DNA of 64,000 nucleotides from NCBI RefSeq assembly GCF_002086275.1, contig NZ_MVHT01000003.1:81395-145394 (forward strand), written 5' to 3'. Of the stretch, positions 25,823 through 35,751 are shown one piece after another. The stretch comes from Mycobacterium intermedium. Lineage in GTDB: Bacteria; Actinomycetota; Actinomycetes; Mycobacteriales; Mycobacteriaceae. Made by a program: the position numbers and the translations under genes. Each line of letters begins with the position of its first letter. The stretch's first letter is position 1. The notes beneath the pieces are model-generated. The model was not told the origin of the DNA. It searched no databases and saw nothing but the letters and a program-made list of their open reading frames with translations.

Positions 25823-26504
25823 AGTGGTCAGGCAAGACCCGCGCGGCGCTGGTGTCGGTCAGCCGTCCCGCTTTCGAAGCCTTCAAAATGCCGCTGGCCA
25901 GCGCCGCCAGGATGGCGTCGAGTTGCTCCGGGCTGGTGATGATCCGGTCGCCATGCGCGAACCGCAGCAACAGCCCGTTGATGAACGTCAGGGTGATATT
26001 GCTCAGGTCTTCGACGACGGCCGGCTCCAGTTCATCGCCACGTGGCATGAGCCGCACCAGAATGTCGCGATGGAGCTTGGTGAAGGCGTCAGTGCTTTGC
26101 TGCAGAATTGCGGCCAATGCCGGATCCCGGGTGGCCTGCATCGTCAATTCGTATCGGGCCTTGGTGAGCGACAACTGTGGCTCCATGCCGGATTGAATCA
26201 CCATGACCGACAACTGCGACGGCGACGAAGGCTTAATCCCGGCACCGTCGACGATGGATTGCAGATTCGCCAAATCCAGCTCGGCCAGTCGCTCGGCGAC
26301 TCCGCGGAGCAATGCCGAGCGGGTCCGGAAATAGAATGACGTCGTACCGTCCGCCACGCCGGCTTTCCGGTCAACCTTCAAATGGCTCAATCCTTTTGCG
26401 CCGTCAACCGCCAACAGCTGAATCGCCGCATCGCACAGTTCGCGACGGCGCTCCACGGGGTTGGGCTTTCGCCTCTTCGGTGCGGCGGGAGCATTGCGAG
26501 CCAC
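25815..26504 (-). CDS. TetR family transcriptional regulator
   Basis: 229 aa. N-terminal APKRRKPNPVERR, then HTH with GLSHLKVDRKAGVADGTTSF and YFRTRSALLRG. The recognition helix is unusual (VADGTTSFYF). Ligand domain is typical in size. It sits between the Rieske gene and the P450-SDR-crotonase-SDR genes, all leftward; palindromes CTCTA-N6-TAG at both flanks suggest it represses the cluster and itself. Confidence 0.85.
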   Translation of the reverse strand: MARNAPAAPKRRKPNPVERRRELCDAAIQLLAVDGAKGLSHLKVDRKAGVADGTTSFYFRTRSALLRGVAERLAELDLANLQSIVDGAGIKPSSPSQLSVMVIQSGMEPQLSLTKARYELTMQATRDPALAAILQQSTDAFTKLHRDILVRLMPRGDELEPAVVEDLSNITLTFINGLLLRFAHGDRIITSPEQLDAILAALASGILKASKAGRLTDTSAARVLPDHSL

Positions 26505-26513
26505 AAAGGGTCA

Positions 26514-26529
26514 CTCTACATTCGTAGTG
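26514..26529. promoter_or_regulatory. Candidate TetR operator upstream of TetR gene
   Basis: CTCTACATTCGTAGTG; shares CTCTA, a central T and TAG-N-G with the site at 25807 (10 of 16 positions). Also contains CTAC-attc-GTAG as a small perfect palindrome. Confidence 0.35.
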
Positions 26530-26538
26530 TTCTTCTGG

Positions 26539-27738
26539 CTACCGTCGATCGCCCTCTCCCGATAGTCCGGCCCCCAACCGTGCCAACCGTTCGTCGAACG
26601 TGGCGTGCCAGTGCCCGATGGCGCTCTCGTGACGGCCGAACTCCACGAATTCGTTTGCGCCGGAGTGCAGCCCACGTTGCACGCCTTCCGACATCTCGTT
26701 GTCCTCCGCAGCACCTTGCGCAATGAAACTCGCGGCGCCAGCCGGGTTGCCGGGCCCGGGATCGCGGGACTCCCGGTCGGCGAGATCGGACTTGGCCATG
26801 GCATAGGTGGTAACCGTAGTGTGCTCGATGTCGATGGGGTCGATCACAACCGTCAGCATCAGGTCCGGAAAAGTCGCCAGCATGACGTTTGGGAACAACT
26901 GATACAGGAAGGTCACCCGAGCATCGATGTTCCAGTCCGACTCCGGTCGGGCGCGCAGTCTTTCAATGTTGCGGTACGGGTAGGCGATTCGGCTGTTCGG
27001 CCCGAACTTTTCGACCACGTTGAGGTCGTCGTATTGCAGGGGGTAGAAGCTGTTCTTGTGGGTCGAGCGGATGTGATAACCCTCTAAGAACTGCTCGATG
27101 AGAACCTTCCAATTCATCGGTCGGATGACGGTATCCACGTAGATCAGCTGATTCGCGGGCAGGACTTTGTCACGCCAGGGCGTTCCGTCCGTCAGCCAAG
27201 CCAATTCTTGGGAACCAGTGGACCGGCGGCCATCGAGTGCGCCGATCACGATCAGGCCGTCCACCTCGCGGCTCTCGACCTCCGCCAAACCGCGTGACGG
27301 CATGTCCAGGTCGGGAAACGCCTCCGCATGGGGCACATGCGCGAGCGATCCGTCCAACCGATAGGTCCAGCCGTGGTAGCGGCAGACCAAAGCGTGAGAG
27401 CAGGCCGCGCCCTCAACCAGCGCAAAGCCGCGATGCCGGCAAGCGTTGCGGAATACCCGCGCCCGATTGTCGCGGCCACGCACCGCGAAGAGCGGCACGC
27501 CAAACGCCGAGCGCTGCACGTGGTCACCGGGATTGGGAATCGTCACCGACGGCACGAAAACGCTTGGCATTGCACGCAACAGCCGCACTTCGGCATCGAA
27601 TCGGTTCGGGTTCACATAGTTTTCGACAGGCTCCCGCCACACGTCACCTTCGTCGGTGGTGCCAGCATCAATATGCGCGAGGACCCGACGCGCGATCTCC
27701 ACATCGTCGACCACCAACGACGCCGTTGGCGTACCCAT
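26539..27738 (-). CDS. Rieske non-heme iron oxygenase, alpha subunit
   Basis: 399 aa from MGTPTASL; the in-frame start 12 codons upstream is less likely. The Rieske 2Fe-2S motif is CRHRGFALVEG... with CRYHGW following at the usual distance (CxH-17-CxxH). The catalytic domain has NWKVLIEQFLEGYHIRSTH, supplying the two iron-binding His residues. The mononuclear iron Asp lies in the C-terminal domain. Typical reactions are dihydroxylation or O-/N-demethylation of aromatic or steroid substrates. It is 34 bp upstream of the TetR gene and divergent from PaaX. Confidence 0.9.
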   Translation of the reverse strand: MGTPTASLVVDDVEIARRVLAHIDAGTTDEGDVWREPVENYVNPNRFDAEVRLLRAMPSVFVPSVTIPNPGDHVQRSAFGVPLFAVRGRDNRARVFRNACRHRGFALVEGAACSHALVCRYHGWTYRLDGSLAHVPHAEAFPDLDMPSRGLAEVESREVDGLIVIGALDGRRSTGSQELAWLTDGTPWRDKVLPANQLIYVDTVIRPMNWKVLIEQFLEGYHIRSTHKNSFYPLQYDDLNVVEKFGPNSRIAYPYRNIERLRARPESDWNIDARVTFLYQLFPNVMLATFPDLMLTVVIDPIDIEHTTVTTYAMAKSDLADRESRDPGPGNPAGAASFIAQGAAEDNEMSEGVQRGLHSGANEFVEFGRHESAIGHWHATFDERLARLGAGLSGEGDRR

Positions 27739-27795
27739 GAGAACCAGTATCACGCTGTACAAGTCACGCGTCAATCATTTAGTGATATGCGCAGG

Positions 27796-28623
27796 ATGGG
27801 TGAGAATGGACGCGTGCCCGCAGTACCCGAGTCCCGGGTGAGCGCACTGATCGGCAGCCGTCCGCTCAGTGCGCGCTCCGTGCTGGCTTCGGCGCTGTTG
27901 GGTGCCGATCAGGCCCGGCTGACCGTGGCGGAGCTCGTCGGGATCGCTTCGCTGTTCGGCATCAGCGAGGGCGCGGCCCGCACCTGCCTGTGGCGGATGG
28001 TTTCCAACGGCGAACTGACCAGCGATGGAGGGACCTACGCGCTCGCCGGCCACTTAGCGGAACGTCGGCGGCGGGTTGACGAGGCGGCCCGACTGGACGC
28101 CACCTCGGATTGGGACGGCACCTGGGAAATTGCGGTCGTCTCGCTGGATCGCCGGTCAGCGGCCGACCGTCTCGAGCTGAGAAAGGCCGCGACGGCACTG
28201 CACCTGGCCGAACTCCGCGAGGGTGTCTGGATCCGTCCGGATAACCTTGACCCGCAACGATTGCCGAGCGCTCGCGCGGTATTGGACCGGCAGTGCACCC
28301 ACTTTCACAGTGCGGCAACGGATATCACCGCCAGTCGGATGCGGCCACTGTTTGCCCTGGATGGATGGATGGAGGACGCCACAGCGCTGATCGAAGCGAT
28401 GCAGGCTGCCCTCGATGCCAACAACACGGCTTCTAGCGAGAGTTTCACCTACGAGTTCATGCTTTTGATCGCCGTCACCAGGCATCTTCAACTCGATCCG
28501 TTGCTGCCCCCGGAGCTTCTTCCTGACACGTGGCCCGGCCGGATACTGCGCAGCACCTACCGTCGTCTCGACAAGGCCTTCGAACGCCGAATCAACGATG
28601 CGTTTCGGCCTAGAGTCCGATGA
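27796..28623 (+). CDS. PaaX family transcriptional regulator
   Basis: About 275 aa. The N-terminal winged-helix region (RVSALIGSRPLSARSVLASAL...ARTCLWRMVSNGEL) and the following PaaX-like central part (WDGTWEIAVVSLDRRSAADR) match the PaaX family, a repressor that senses phenylacetyl-CoA or related thioesters. Divergent from the Rieske gene over 57 bp. Other in-frame starts exist at 27787 (ATG) and 27814 (GTG). Stop overlaps the next lipoprotein start by 4 bp. Confidence 0.85.
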   Translation: MGENGRVPAVPESRVSALIGSRPLSARSVLASALLGADQARLTVAELVGIASLFGISEGAARTCLWRMVSNGELTSDGGTYALAGHLAERRRRVDEAARLDATSDWDGTWEIAVVSLDRRSAADRLELRKAATALHLAELREGVWIRPDNLDPQRLPSARAVLDRQCTHFHSAATDITASRMRPLFALDGWMEDATALIEAMQAALDANNTASSESFTYEFMLLIAVTRHLQLDPLLPPELLPDTWPGRILRSTYRRLDKAFERRINDAFRPRVR

Positions 28624-29192
28624 TCGCGACTGCTAAGCCGGTAATCCGCAAAGCCTTTGCTGCGCTGCTCCTGGCCGCGCTGTACATGCCACTGGTTGCC
28701 GCGTGTGACACCGACACCTCGGGTGGCGCTCCGCCGACCGACGCCAGTACGACGTCGACCAAACCCGCCGCGAAGCACGGCCCCTCGTTCCCGGAATGCG
28801 GCGGCGTCACCGATGAGACCATCAGCAGGTTGACCGGAATTTCCGGGGTGGTCGCTACGGCACGCAACTCAGTGGGTTGTCAGTGGTTGGTCAACGGCAG
28901 CATCAGCGGGCCGTGGTTCTCGTTCAGCTGGTATCGCGGCAGCCCGATTGGACGCGAGCGCAAGAACGAAGAGCTGTCGCGCAGCCACGTCGAGGACATC
29001 ACCATCGACGGACACGCCGGTTTCATCGCGATCGCGCGTGACGTCAGACTCGGTGACCGGCTCTGCGACGTCGGAATCCAGTTCAACGACGACTTCTTCG
29101 AGTGGTCGGTGCAATTCATCAGGAAGCCGTTCCCCAATCCGTGCGACATCGTCACGGAGCTTTCCCGGCAGACGATCGCGGCCGTGAAGTAG
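28620..29192 (+). CDS. DUF3558 family lipoprotein
   Basis: 190 aa. Signal with lipobox PLVAAC near residue 29, then a low-complexity Thr/Pro/Ser linker and the DUF3558 domain with conserved Cys pairs (FPECGG..., VGCQW, RLCDVG, PCDIV). This family is mycobacterial and envelope-associated, of unknown role. Translationally coupled to PaaX through a 4-bp ATGA overlap, which is an odd pairing. Confidence 0.85.
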   Translation: MIATAKPVIRKAFAALLLAALYMPLVAACDTDTSGGAPPTDASTTSTKPAAKHGPSFPECGGVTDETISRLTGISGVVATARNSVGCQWLVNGSISGPWFSFSWYRGSPIGRERKNEELSRSHVEDITIDGHAGFIAIARDVRLGDRLCDVGIQFNDDFFEWSVQFIRKPFPNPCDIVTELSRQTIAAVK

Positions 29193-29205
29193 CGCACAGG
29201 CTCAC

Positions 29206-30684
29206 CTACAGGTCGTTGCCTGCGTAGGACTGGTTGAAGCTCTTATTGGCCAGTGGAAAGTCAGGGACAATCGTGTCGGCCATCGCAACGGGCAGGGCAG
29301 GCCAGTTGAACCAGGAGGGGTCCACGATCTTGGCCCGGGTGATCAGGTTACCGGCGTCGATTTCCACTCGGTGGACAATGGTTCCGCGCCAGCCTTCGAC
29401 TATGCCGACGCCACTGCTGGGGGTATCCACCGATTCAACCGTTGCGTCGTATTCCGTTGGACCGGCGTGTGATTCGACGATCTCCCGGATAAGATCGGCG
29501 GACGCGGCGACCTCCTCGCGCCGCACGGTGTAGCGGGCGAGGACATCGCCTTCGGAGGAGCCGACCTCGGTCACGGGAAGGTCGGTGGTGGGATGGTCGA
29601 CTCGAGCATCGGTGCGCAAGCCACTGGCGCGGGCCACATACCCCAGGCACCCGAGCGCGCAGGCGTCATCGTGGTGTAAGACGGCGGTACCGGAAAACCG
29701 GTCGTAGACCACGCTGTTGGCCAGCGTCAGGGTGGTGACCTCGTCGATGTCGGCGGCGAGCGCGCGCAGTTCGCCGACGTCGGGGAGGCTGCGCAGGATA
29801 ACCCCACCCGGACGGATGGCACCGCGCAGCAACCGGTCCCCGGTGACGGCGGCATTGAGCCGCAACAACTTCTCGCGAATCCGCTGGGCATGTGCGTTGG
29901 CGAGGGAGTAGCCCACATCGTTGGCGAGCGCACCCAGATCCGCCGCGTGGTTGTAGAGCCGTTCGAGCTCGACGACCAGCGCGCGTAGCCGGTGGACCTC
30001 GTCGGGCAGCTCGATCCCCAGGGCATCTTCGACCGCCAGGCTGTGGGCGAGGGCGTGGCCGGCGGACGTGTCGCCACTGATGCGTTCGGCCAGATCGGTT
30101 GCATCCGTTGCTGTTCTGCCGTGGAAGAGCCGTTCGATACCGCGGTGCAGGTACCACAGTCGGGCCTTGAGCCGGAGGACGGTCTCGCCGGCCACCGAGA
30201 AGCGGAAGTGACCTGGTTCGATGAGGCCGGCATGCACGGGACCGACCGGGATCTCGTATACCCCGGGTCCTCCCACGGTCAGAAACGGAAAGGCTCCGCT
30301 AGCGCCGAATTCCGGCGCCGGACCCGCATCAGCACGCATGGGATGCCAATCGGGCCAATGCGCATGGCGAACCAGCCGTCGGAGCTTTGGATGGCCGACC
30401 GGACGAATTCCGTACAGGTCAGCCATCTCACGCTCGAATCGGCCGGCCGGAAACGATAGATAAGCCAGCGAACGCAGCACCGGATCATCTAAGGGCAGAA
30501 GGCATTCCAACTCGATTCTGCGGTCGGGCCGGCCCGCCAGGAACAGGTACACAACGCGTAGCCTGTCGCCGTCATCGTGTGCGGCGACCAGAGCCAGTCG
30601 GAACGCATCAGCCAGGAGCCGCTCGGCCATCTCGACGAGCCCCTGCTGCGCGGACACGCGGTGTCTGATCCGCTGTCGGTTCAT
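29206..30684 (-). CDS. hycE: Hydrogenase large-subunit-like (NuoCD/HycE-like) protein without Ni ligands
   Basis: 492 aa, similar in design to M. tuberculosis Rv0087. Residues 1-~150 are the NuoC-like domain; the rest is the NuoD/HycE-like domain. Genuine [NiFe] hydrogenases bind nickel by an N-terminal RxCGxC and a C-terminal DPCxxC. Here these read RISGDTS (residues 201-207) and NKSFNQSY (480-487): all four Cys are absent. So the protein should not carry a NiFe center and the operon is best called complex-I/hydrogenase-related. Last gene of the operon, overlapping the previous gene by 4 bp. Confidence 0.85.
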   Translation of the reverse strand: MNRQRIRHRVSAQQGLVEMAERLLADAFRLALVAAHDDGDRLRVVYLFLAGRPDRRIELECLLPLDDPVLRSLAYLSFPAGRFEREMADLYGIRPVGHPKLRRLVRHAHWPDWHPMRADAGPAPEFGASGAFPFLTVGGPGVYEIPVGPVHAGLIEPGHFRFSVAGETVLRLKARLWYLHRGIERLFHGRTATDATDLAERISGDTSAGHALAHSLAVEDALGIELPDEVHRLRALVVELERLYNHAADLGALANDVGYSLANAHAQRIREKLLRLNAAVTGDRLLRGAIRPGGVILRSLPDVGELRALAADIDEVTTLTLANSVVYDRFSGTAVLHHDDACALGCLGYVARASGLRTDARVDHPTTDLPVTEVGSSEGDVLARYTVRREEVAASADLIREIVESHAGPTEYDATVESVDTPSSGVGIVEGWRGTIVHRVEIDAGNLITRAKIVDPSWFNWPALPVAMADTIVPDFPLANKSFNQSYAGNDL

Positions 30685-32147
30685 CGCCCGGCCCCACTGC
30701 TAGCAGCAACGGTGAACAAGTCGGTGAGTGGGCCGGCCGTCACGCCGAGCGCTGCCGACGCGACAATGCCGACGATCAGGGCTGCCGCAACGGTGACCGG
30801 CACAGTGATCGACGGCGCGCCCGCGACCGGTGCGCCCAGCAACATGCGTCCGGAATTGCGCGCCAAAGCGGTGAATGCGATAGCGACCAGTAGCATCGCC
30901 ACCCCCAGTGCCCAGGCCAGCCCCGCGTTCGCCAGGGAGCGCGCGATCGCCAACTCGCTGGCGAACATGGCGAATGGGGGCAGTCCGAGTAAGACGACCA
31001 GGCCGGTGGCGAACGACACGCTGATCAGTCGCGATCTTCGCGCGACGCCGTTGATGTCGGCGATGGCGGTGGAGTCGTGCGCGGCCTGCAGTTGACCGCC
31101 GGCCAGGAAGAGCACGGTCTTGCCGATGCCGTGGGCGAGCACGTGCAGCAGCAGCGCGGCGATCGCCAGCCTGGTACCGGCAGCGGCGGCGACCGCGATC
31201 AGGCCCATGTTCTCCATCGACGAGTAGGCCAGCATTCGCTTGACGTCGCCGGTGACGGTGAGCATGAGCGCCGCGATGAGCAGCGTCGCCAGCCCGACCA
31301 CCAGCAACCCGGTGCGCAGGAAGGTGGGTCCCGTGGCGGCGTCGACGATGGGCCGCAGCCGGATCAGCACCGAGAACGCCACCGCCAACAGCACGCCGCT
31401 CATCAATGCGGACACCGGCGCGGGGGCTTGGCTGTGCGCGTCCGCCAGCCAAGTGTGGAACGGGAAGAGACCCGCCTTGGCGCCGTAACCGATGAGCAGC
31501 AGACCGCCGGCCAACCGCGTGACCGCCGGGTCGAGGCTGGCGGCGTGCGCGGCGAGGACGTCGAGGTTCAGCGCGTGCGCAGCGGGCGCGTCGGCGCACC
31601 GGGCGGCGAAGTACAGGAGCACGGTGCCCAGGAACGCGACGGCGATGCCGACCGAGCAGATCACCACATATTTCCAGGTGGCCTCCAGTGCGGTGCGGGT
31701 GCGGCGATGGCCCACCAGGAACGCGGTGATCACCGTGGTGGCCTCGATCGCCACCCATATCACCCCAATATTGTTGGCGCACACCGCGATGACCATCGCC
31801 GCCAAGAACGCCGGCGTCAGGACGCCATACAGGTGGGCATCACGCCGTTCGGCGTGGCCGTGCGCCAGTTCGTTGTCGATGTACCCGATGCTTGCCCAAG
31901 TGGCCAGCGTGCCAACGATTCCGATGACGATGAGCATGATCACCGTGAGCGCGTCGGCGCGCAGCAGTCCGCCCAGCGCCAACTGGACCCCGGCCCCGAC
32001 GTGAAACCCAAGCCCCGCGGCGCACGCCAGCACGGTCGCCGCAGAGAGCACGGTCAATATCGCGGTGGTCCGCCGCCACCCGGCGACGAGACTGGCGACG
32101 GACGCGGCGACGGGAGCGAGGATCGCGATGAGTAGCAGAACGGTCAT
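30681..32147 (-). CDS. hycQ: HyfF/HycQ-like antiporter-type membrane subunit
   Basis: 488 aa. Multiple hydrophobic segments, with the antiporter (NuoL/M/N) signatures: LPFHTWL-like FPFHTWLADAHSQAPAPVSALMSG and the Lys/Glu-containing helices (YVVICSVGI). GDVKRMLAYSSMENMGLI is the conserved part of the proton channel. Matches M. tuberculosis Rv0086. Start at ATG 32145-32147, whose A is shared with the upstream TGA stop (TGATG); a longer frame is antisense or shifted and not coding. Confidence 0.88.
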   Translation of the reverse strand: MTVLLLIAILAPVAASVASLVAGWRRTTAILTVLSAATVLACAAGLGFHVGAGVQLALGGLLRADALTVIMLIVIGIVGTLATWASIGYIDNELAHGHAERRDAHLYGVLTPAFLAAMVIAVCANNIGVIWVAIEATTVITAFLVGHRRTRTALEATWKYVVICSVGIAVAFLGTVLLYFAARCADAPAAHALNLDVLAAHAASLDPAVTRLAGGLLLIGYGAKAGLFPFHTWLADAHSQAPAPVSALMSGVLLAVAFSVLIRLRPIVDAATGPTFLRTGLLVVGLATLLIAALMLTVTGDVKRMLAYSSMENMGLIAVAAAAGTRLAIAALLLHVLAHGIGKTVLFLAGGQLQAAHDSTAIADINGVARRSRLISVSFATGLVVLLGLPPFAMFASELAIARSLANAGLAWALGVAMLLVAIAFTALARNSGRMLLGAPVAGAPSITVPVTVAAALIVGIVASAALGVTAGPLTDLFTVAASSGAGR

Positions 32148-32809
32148 CAGTCCCGCAATTCCTGCAACTTGTCCAGGTCGGCATCGCCGAAGGTGCGGCG
32201 CAACCGGCCGGTGAGGACACCGATCACGATGATGGCGAACAACACATCCAACGAAGCGCCGAGTTCGACGATCATCGGCACCCCGGCGGTCAATAGAAAC
32301 GCAGTGGCAGCAATCCCGTTGTCCAACAGCAGGAAACCGGCGGCCTGCGAAACCGCGTGGCGCCGCGTGGTCAACACGAACAGCGCGATCAGCACCACCG
32401 CAAAGGCAGCAGGTACCGCGTTGATCGTGACACCGGGATGCAGATTGACGATCGGCCGAGTGATCGCGAAAGCGGCGACCACCAGTCCGCCGGCTATCAG
32501 CAGCGAACTGGTCGTATTCACCAACGGGGTGGCCTCCCGGTACGCGGCCGGCTCGGCGCCCACCGCGCGGGACAGCAGGGCCGGCAACACCGCCACCCGT
32601 AGGACAAACACAGCCACGCCCACCACCAAGAGCGCACGATCGTGATCGTGGATGCCGCGCAGCAACGGGATCGCCGCGACCGCCACACCCTGCCAGGCCA
32701 GCAGTCGCACGATCGCGCGTAAATCGCGTCGCCAGACGATCATTGCCGCGGCAAGCACGAGGCCCCCGGCGGCAAAGTCGAGCAGAATCGAGAAGTTGGC
32801 GTCGGTCAT
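32147..32809 (-). CDS. hycP: HyfE/HycP-like membrane subunit
   Basis: 220 aa, nearly all hydrophobic, with about seven helices, matching HyfE/HycP (Rv0085-like). The C-terminus ([19 protein letters not shown]) is polar and short. HyfE subunits are antiporter-associated and equivalent in place to NuoK. The stop overlaps the next start by one base. No catalytic residues are known. Confidence 0.85.
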   Translation of the reverse strand: MTDANFSILLDFAAGGLVLAAAMIVWRRDLRAIVRLLAWQGVAVAAIPLLRGIHDHDRALLVVGVAVFVLRVAVLPALLSRAVGAEPAAYREATPLVNTTSSLLIAGGLVVAAFAITRPIVNLHPGVTINAVPAAFAVVLIALFVLTTRRHAVSQAAGFLLLDNGIAATAFLLTAGVPMIVELGASLDVLFAIIVIGVLTGRLRRTFGDADLDKLQELRD

Positions 32810-32818
32810 TGGCGAGCC

Positions 32819-33778
32819 TTAGGTCTGAACGGTGAAGAAGTTGGCGGCGGTCACCGCAAGCAAAGACAACAGAAACGAGCCGGCTAGCAGTTCGGGCACT
32901 CGAAACAATCGCAGCTTGGCGACGAACACCTCGAATGTCGCAAGCAACACCGCGAGAATCCCCACCTTGGTCACCACCGCCGCCAGACCGATCAATACCT
33001 CCAAGGCGGTGGGTTGGGAACCGGCAATCCCCCACGGCAGGAACAGATTCGCCAACAATGCCAGCAGGACGGTGAGCCGCATCCCGGCAGCCCACTCCAC
33101 CAGCGCCAGCCGCGGTCCGGCATATTCGAGGACCATCGCCTCGTGCACCATGGTCAATTCCAGGTGAGTCGCCGGATTGTCCACGGGCAGCCGGCCGGTT
33201 TCGGCAACGATGACGATGACCAAAGCCCCGAATGCGAGGACACCGGCGAGGGACACGACGTGGCCCGGGTGCTCGATCGTACTCTCTACCAACGCACCGA
33301 GATTGGCCGATCCCGCCGGGATGGACAGGGCGAACACCGCGAGCAGGATCGTCGGTTCCACGAGCGCGGCGATAGTGATCTCCCGGCTCGCACCCATGCC
33401 GCCGAACGAGGTGCCGGTATCAATACCGGCCAACGTCAACGCGACGGTACCCAGGAACAGCAGCCCGACCACTGCGAACAGGTCGGCGCTGGCGTCCAAA
33501 GGCGACCCGGTGGCGACGAGCGGTGCGATCGCGGCGATCAGCAACGTTGTCCCGGCGATAATCGCCGGCGCCGCGGCAAAGATGATCGTCGTTCCAGACG
33601 GTGTGATCTGTTGCTTGCCAAGCTGTTTGATCAGATCGCGCCATGGCTGTAGCAGCCCGCCACCGGCTCGGCCCTCCCAGCGGGCCCGCACCTGACGGGT
33701 GGCACCGACAACCAGCGGTGCCCCGATCACGACCGCGCCGAGCTGGACCGCCCCCGCTACGTAAGACATCACGTTCAT
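32819..33778 (-). CDS. hycD: HycD/NuoH-like membrane subunit
   Basis: 319 aa from MNVMSYVAG. Has the NuoH signatures: RWEGRAGGGLLQPWRDLIKQL near the N-terminus, a DNPATHLELTMVHEAMVLEY acidic segment on the quinone-facing loop, and eight hydrophobic helices. This anchors the peripheral arm and, in complex I, forms the quinone channel. Rv0084-like. ATG overlaps the previous stop by 4 bp. Confidence 0.9.
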   Translation of the reverse strand: MNVMSYVAGAVQLGAVVIGAPLVVGATRQVRARWEGRAGGGLLQPWRDLIKQLGKQQITPSGTTIIFAAAPAIIAGTTLLIAAIAPLVATGSPLDASADLFAVVGLLFLGTVALTLAGIDTGTSFGGMGASREITIAALVEPTILLAVFALSIPAGSANLGALVESTIEHPGHVVSLAGVLAFGALVIVIVAETGRLPVDNPATHLELTMVHEAMVLEYAGPRLALVEWAAGMRLTVLLALLANLFLPWGIAGSQPTALEVLIGLAAVVTKVGILAVLLATFEVFVAKLRLFRVPELLAGSFLLSLLAVTAANFFTVQT

Positions 33779-35751
33779 CTGGACACCACCAGGATGATCA
33801 GCACACCTAACGCGCCGTAGGCCAGGTAGGCATGCACGCTGCCGGTGTGAGCGCGACGCATCAACCCGGCCACCGCGCCCACCCACCGCGCCACCGGCGT
33901 ATAGAGCCGCTGTTCGATCGCGTCGTTGACCGTCGAACGGTAGGTGATCTTGTGGGCAAAATAGCGGGACTCGGCCGAGTGGGTGACTTCGATGTCGGTG
34001 TCGGGGCGCAGCACATCGTCGAACACACGCTGCAGCGGTTCGGCGAACGAGGTTGCCGTGTATTGCATGCGTGCGGTGAGTTCATCTGCGCCGCAAGCCC
34101 ATAACGGCAATCTGACCGGCGGAGGGCGTCGGCGGGAGCGCCACCGGGTGAGGCCGGCCGCCACCACCGCCGCGCCAACCACACCGGCGCAGATCACGGC
34201 CGGTGCCACCGACCCGGACAACCCCGGAAGGCGCACCACCGCACCGAAATCGGTGAACTCCATGGCCCTCGCGATCGGCAACACTGCCAGGACCCGCCGC
34301 ATGACCGGCGCAACGGCCAGCGGTGCCACCGCCAACACCAGACATGCGGCAGCCACGATGGTCATGCCCGCGCGCATGCTGGCCGGCGCCTCGCGCGCGT
34401 CGTCGGCCTGGCTGGACCGCGGGCGCGCAAGAAACCCAATCCCGAACGCTTTGACCATCGCCGCCACGCTCAGCCCCGTCGCGAGCGCGACCACTCCGAC
34501 CGCCAGCGGCGTCGTCAGCGCCACCATCGGGTCCTGCCCGGGTGCCGCGTGGACCAACGCTTGTATCAGCAGCCACTCGCTGACGAAGCCGGCGCCCAAT
34601 GGCAGCCCACACGCGCCGAGCGCGGCCACACCGAAGAAGACGGTGGTCGCCGGCATCCGGCGAGCCAACCCTCCCAGCAGGTCGAGATCCCGCAGCCCGG
34701 TCGCGGTGAGCACCGACCCGGCCGCCAGGAATCCAAGGCTCTTGAACGCCGCGTGCGCCATCAGGTGCAGTACCGCAGCCGCGGCGGCGACCAGTGCGGG
34801 TGCAACCGCCCCGACATTTACGAAAAGCATTGCCGCACCTAGCGCCAGCGTGATCAGGCCCATGTTCTCGGTCGTCGAGTAGGCCAGGAGGCGCTTGAGG
34901 TCGGTGGCAACCGAGGCCTGCAACACCCCGTACAGCGCGGACACGCCACCGACGGCCAGCAGGGTAAGCGCCCACCAGCGTGGCCCCGGCCCGAGCAGCT
35001 GCACATCGACGCGGACGATCCCGTAGCTGCCGAGGTTGACCATCGCCGCGCTCATCAGCGCCGATACCGGACTGGGGGCTTCCGGATGGGCGCGTGGCAG
35101 CCAGGCGTGCAACGGAACCAGGCCCGCCTTGGATCCGAACCCGATCAGGGTCAGCACAAACACGGCGGCGCGGGTCTCGCCCGAGACGCTGCCGAGCTCG
35201 TCGAAACGGTCCGCTCCGCCGGCCGCGGCCAACACCATCAGCCCGATCAAAATGGCGACGAAGCCGAGCTGGGTCATCACCGCGTACAGCAGTCCGGCCG
35301 AACGCACCTGCGGGCGCGTGTGCTCGGACAGCACCAGGATCAGCGACGCGATCGCCATCAATTCCCACGCGAGCAGGAAGGTCGTCACCGAGCCCCCGGC
35401 CGGCACCAGCAGCATGGCGGCGACGAACAACGGCAAGACACCCAACGGGACTGGGCCCAAGTGTTCGCGGCGCGCGTACCCGACCACGTAGCAGCCGACC
35501 GGAACCGCCACCGCACCCGTGATGGTCATGAAGAACCCACCCAGCGGGTCAAGTTTGATCTGCAGTCCGGACAGCGGAAGCAACCAGCCCACGTGCACCA
35601 CGCGGGGCGATCCGAACACGCCCAGCAGACCCAAGCCCACCCCGAGGGCACCCACAATCGATGTGGCGGCGCCACTGATGACCGGACCGAAGTTACCGCG
35701 GGGCAATAGATTTGGCGTTGCTGCGACCGACGCCGGTGTGGTGGTCGTCAT
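33775..35751 (-). CDS. HyfB-like (NuoL/M type) antiporter subunit
   Basis: 658 aa from MTTTTPASV. About 14 to 16 helices. Contains the antiporter motifs FVLTLIGFGSKAGLVPLHAW, LPRAHPEAPSPVSALMSAAM, and DLKRLLAYSTTENMGLI. The C-terminal ~150 residues (from about 530) form an extended hydrophobic and linker region as in hydrogenase-4 subunit B, and the end (VARWVGAVAGLMRRAHTGSV) matches. Corresponds to Rv0083. Four-base overlaps with genes on both sides. Confidence 0.9.
   Translation of the reverse strand: MTTTTPASVAATPNLLPRGNFGPVISGAATSIVGALGVGLGLLGVFGSPRVVHVGWLLPLSGLQIKLDPLGGFFMTITGAVAVPVGCYVVGYARREHLGPVPLGVLPLFVAAMLLVPAGGSVTTFLLAWELMAIASLILVLSEHTRPQVRSAGLLYAVMTQLGFVAILIGLMVLAAAGGADRFDELGSVSGETRAAVFVLTLIGFGSKAGLVPLHAWLPRAHPEAPSPVSALMSAAMVNLGSYGIVRVDVQLLGPGPRWWALTLLAVGGVSALYGVLQASVATDLKRLLAYSTTENMGLITLALGAAMLFVNVGAVAPALVAAAAAVLHLMAHAAFKSLGFLAAGSVLTATGLRDLDLLGGLARRMPATTVFFGVAALGACGLPLGAGFVSEWLLIQALVHAAPGQDPMVALTTPLAVGVVALATGLSVAAMVKAFGIGFLARPRSSQADDAREAPASMRAGMTIVAAACLVLAVAPLAVAPVMRRVLAVLPIARAMEFTDFGAVVRLPGLSGSVAPAVICAGVVGAAVVAAGLTRWRSRRRPPPVRLPLWACGADELTARMQYTATSFAEPLQRVFDDVLRPDTDIEVTHSAESRYFAHKITYRSTVNDAIEQRLYTPVARWVGAVAGLMRRAHTGSVHAYLAYGALGVLIILVVSR

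Noticed and set aside
30700..31782. 360-codon frame overlapping the HycQ-like gene
   Set aside because: Arg/His-rich shadow frame with no domain, inside a clear membrane-protein gene.
33861..34184. Small antisense frame in HyfB region
   Set aside because: Pure shadow; no conservation pattern visible.
34082..35368. 428-codon frame overlapping the HyfB-like gene
   Set aside because: Same-strand shifted frame, Arg/Gly-rich, without family pattern.
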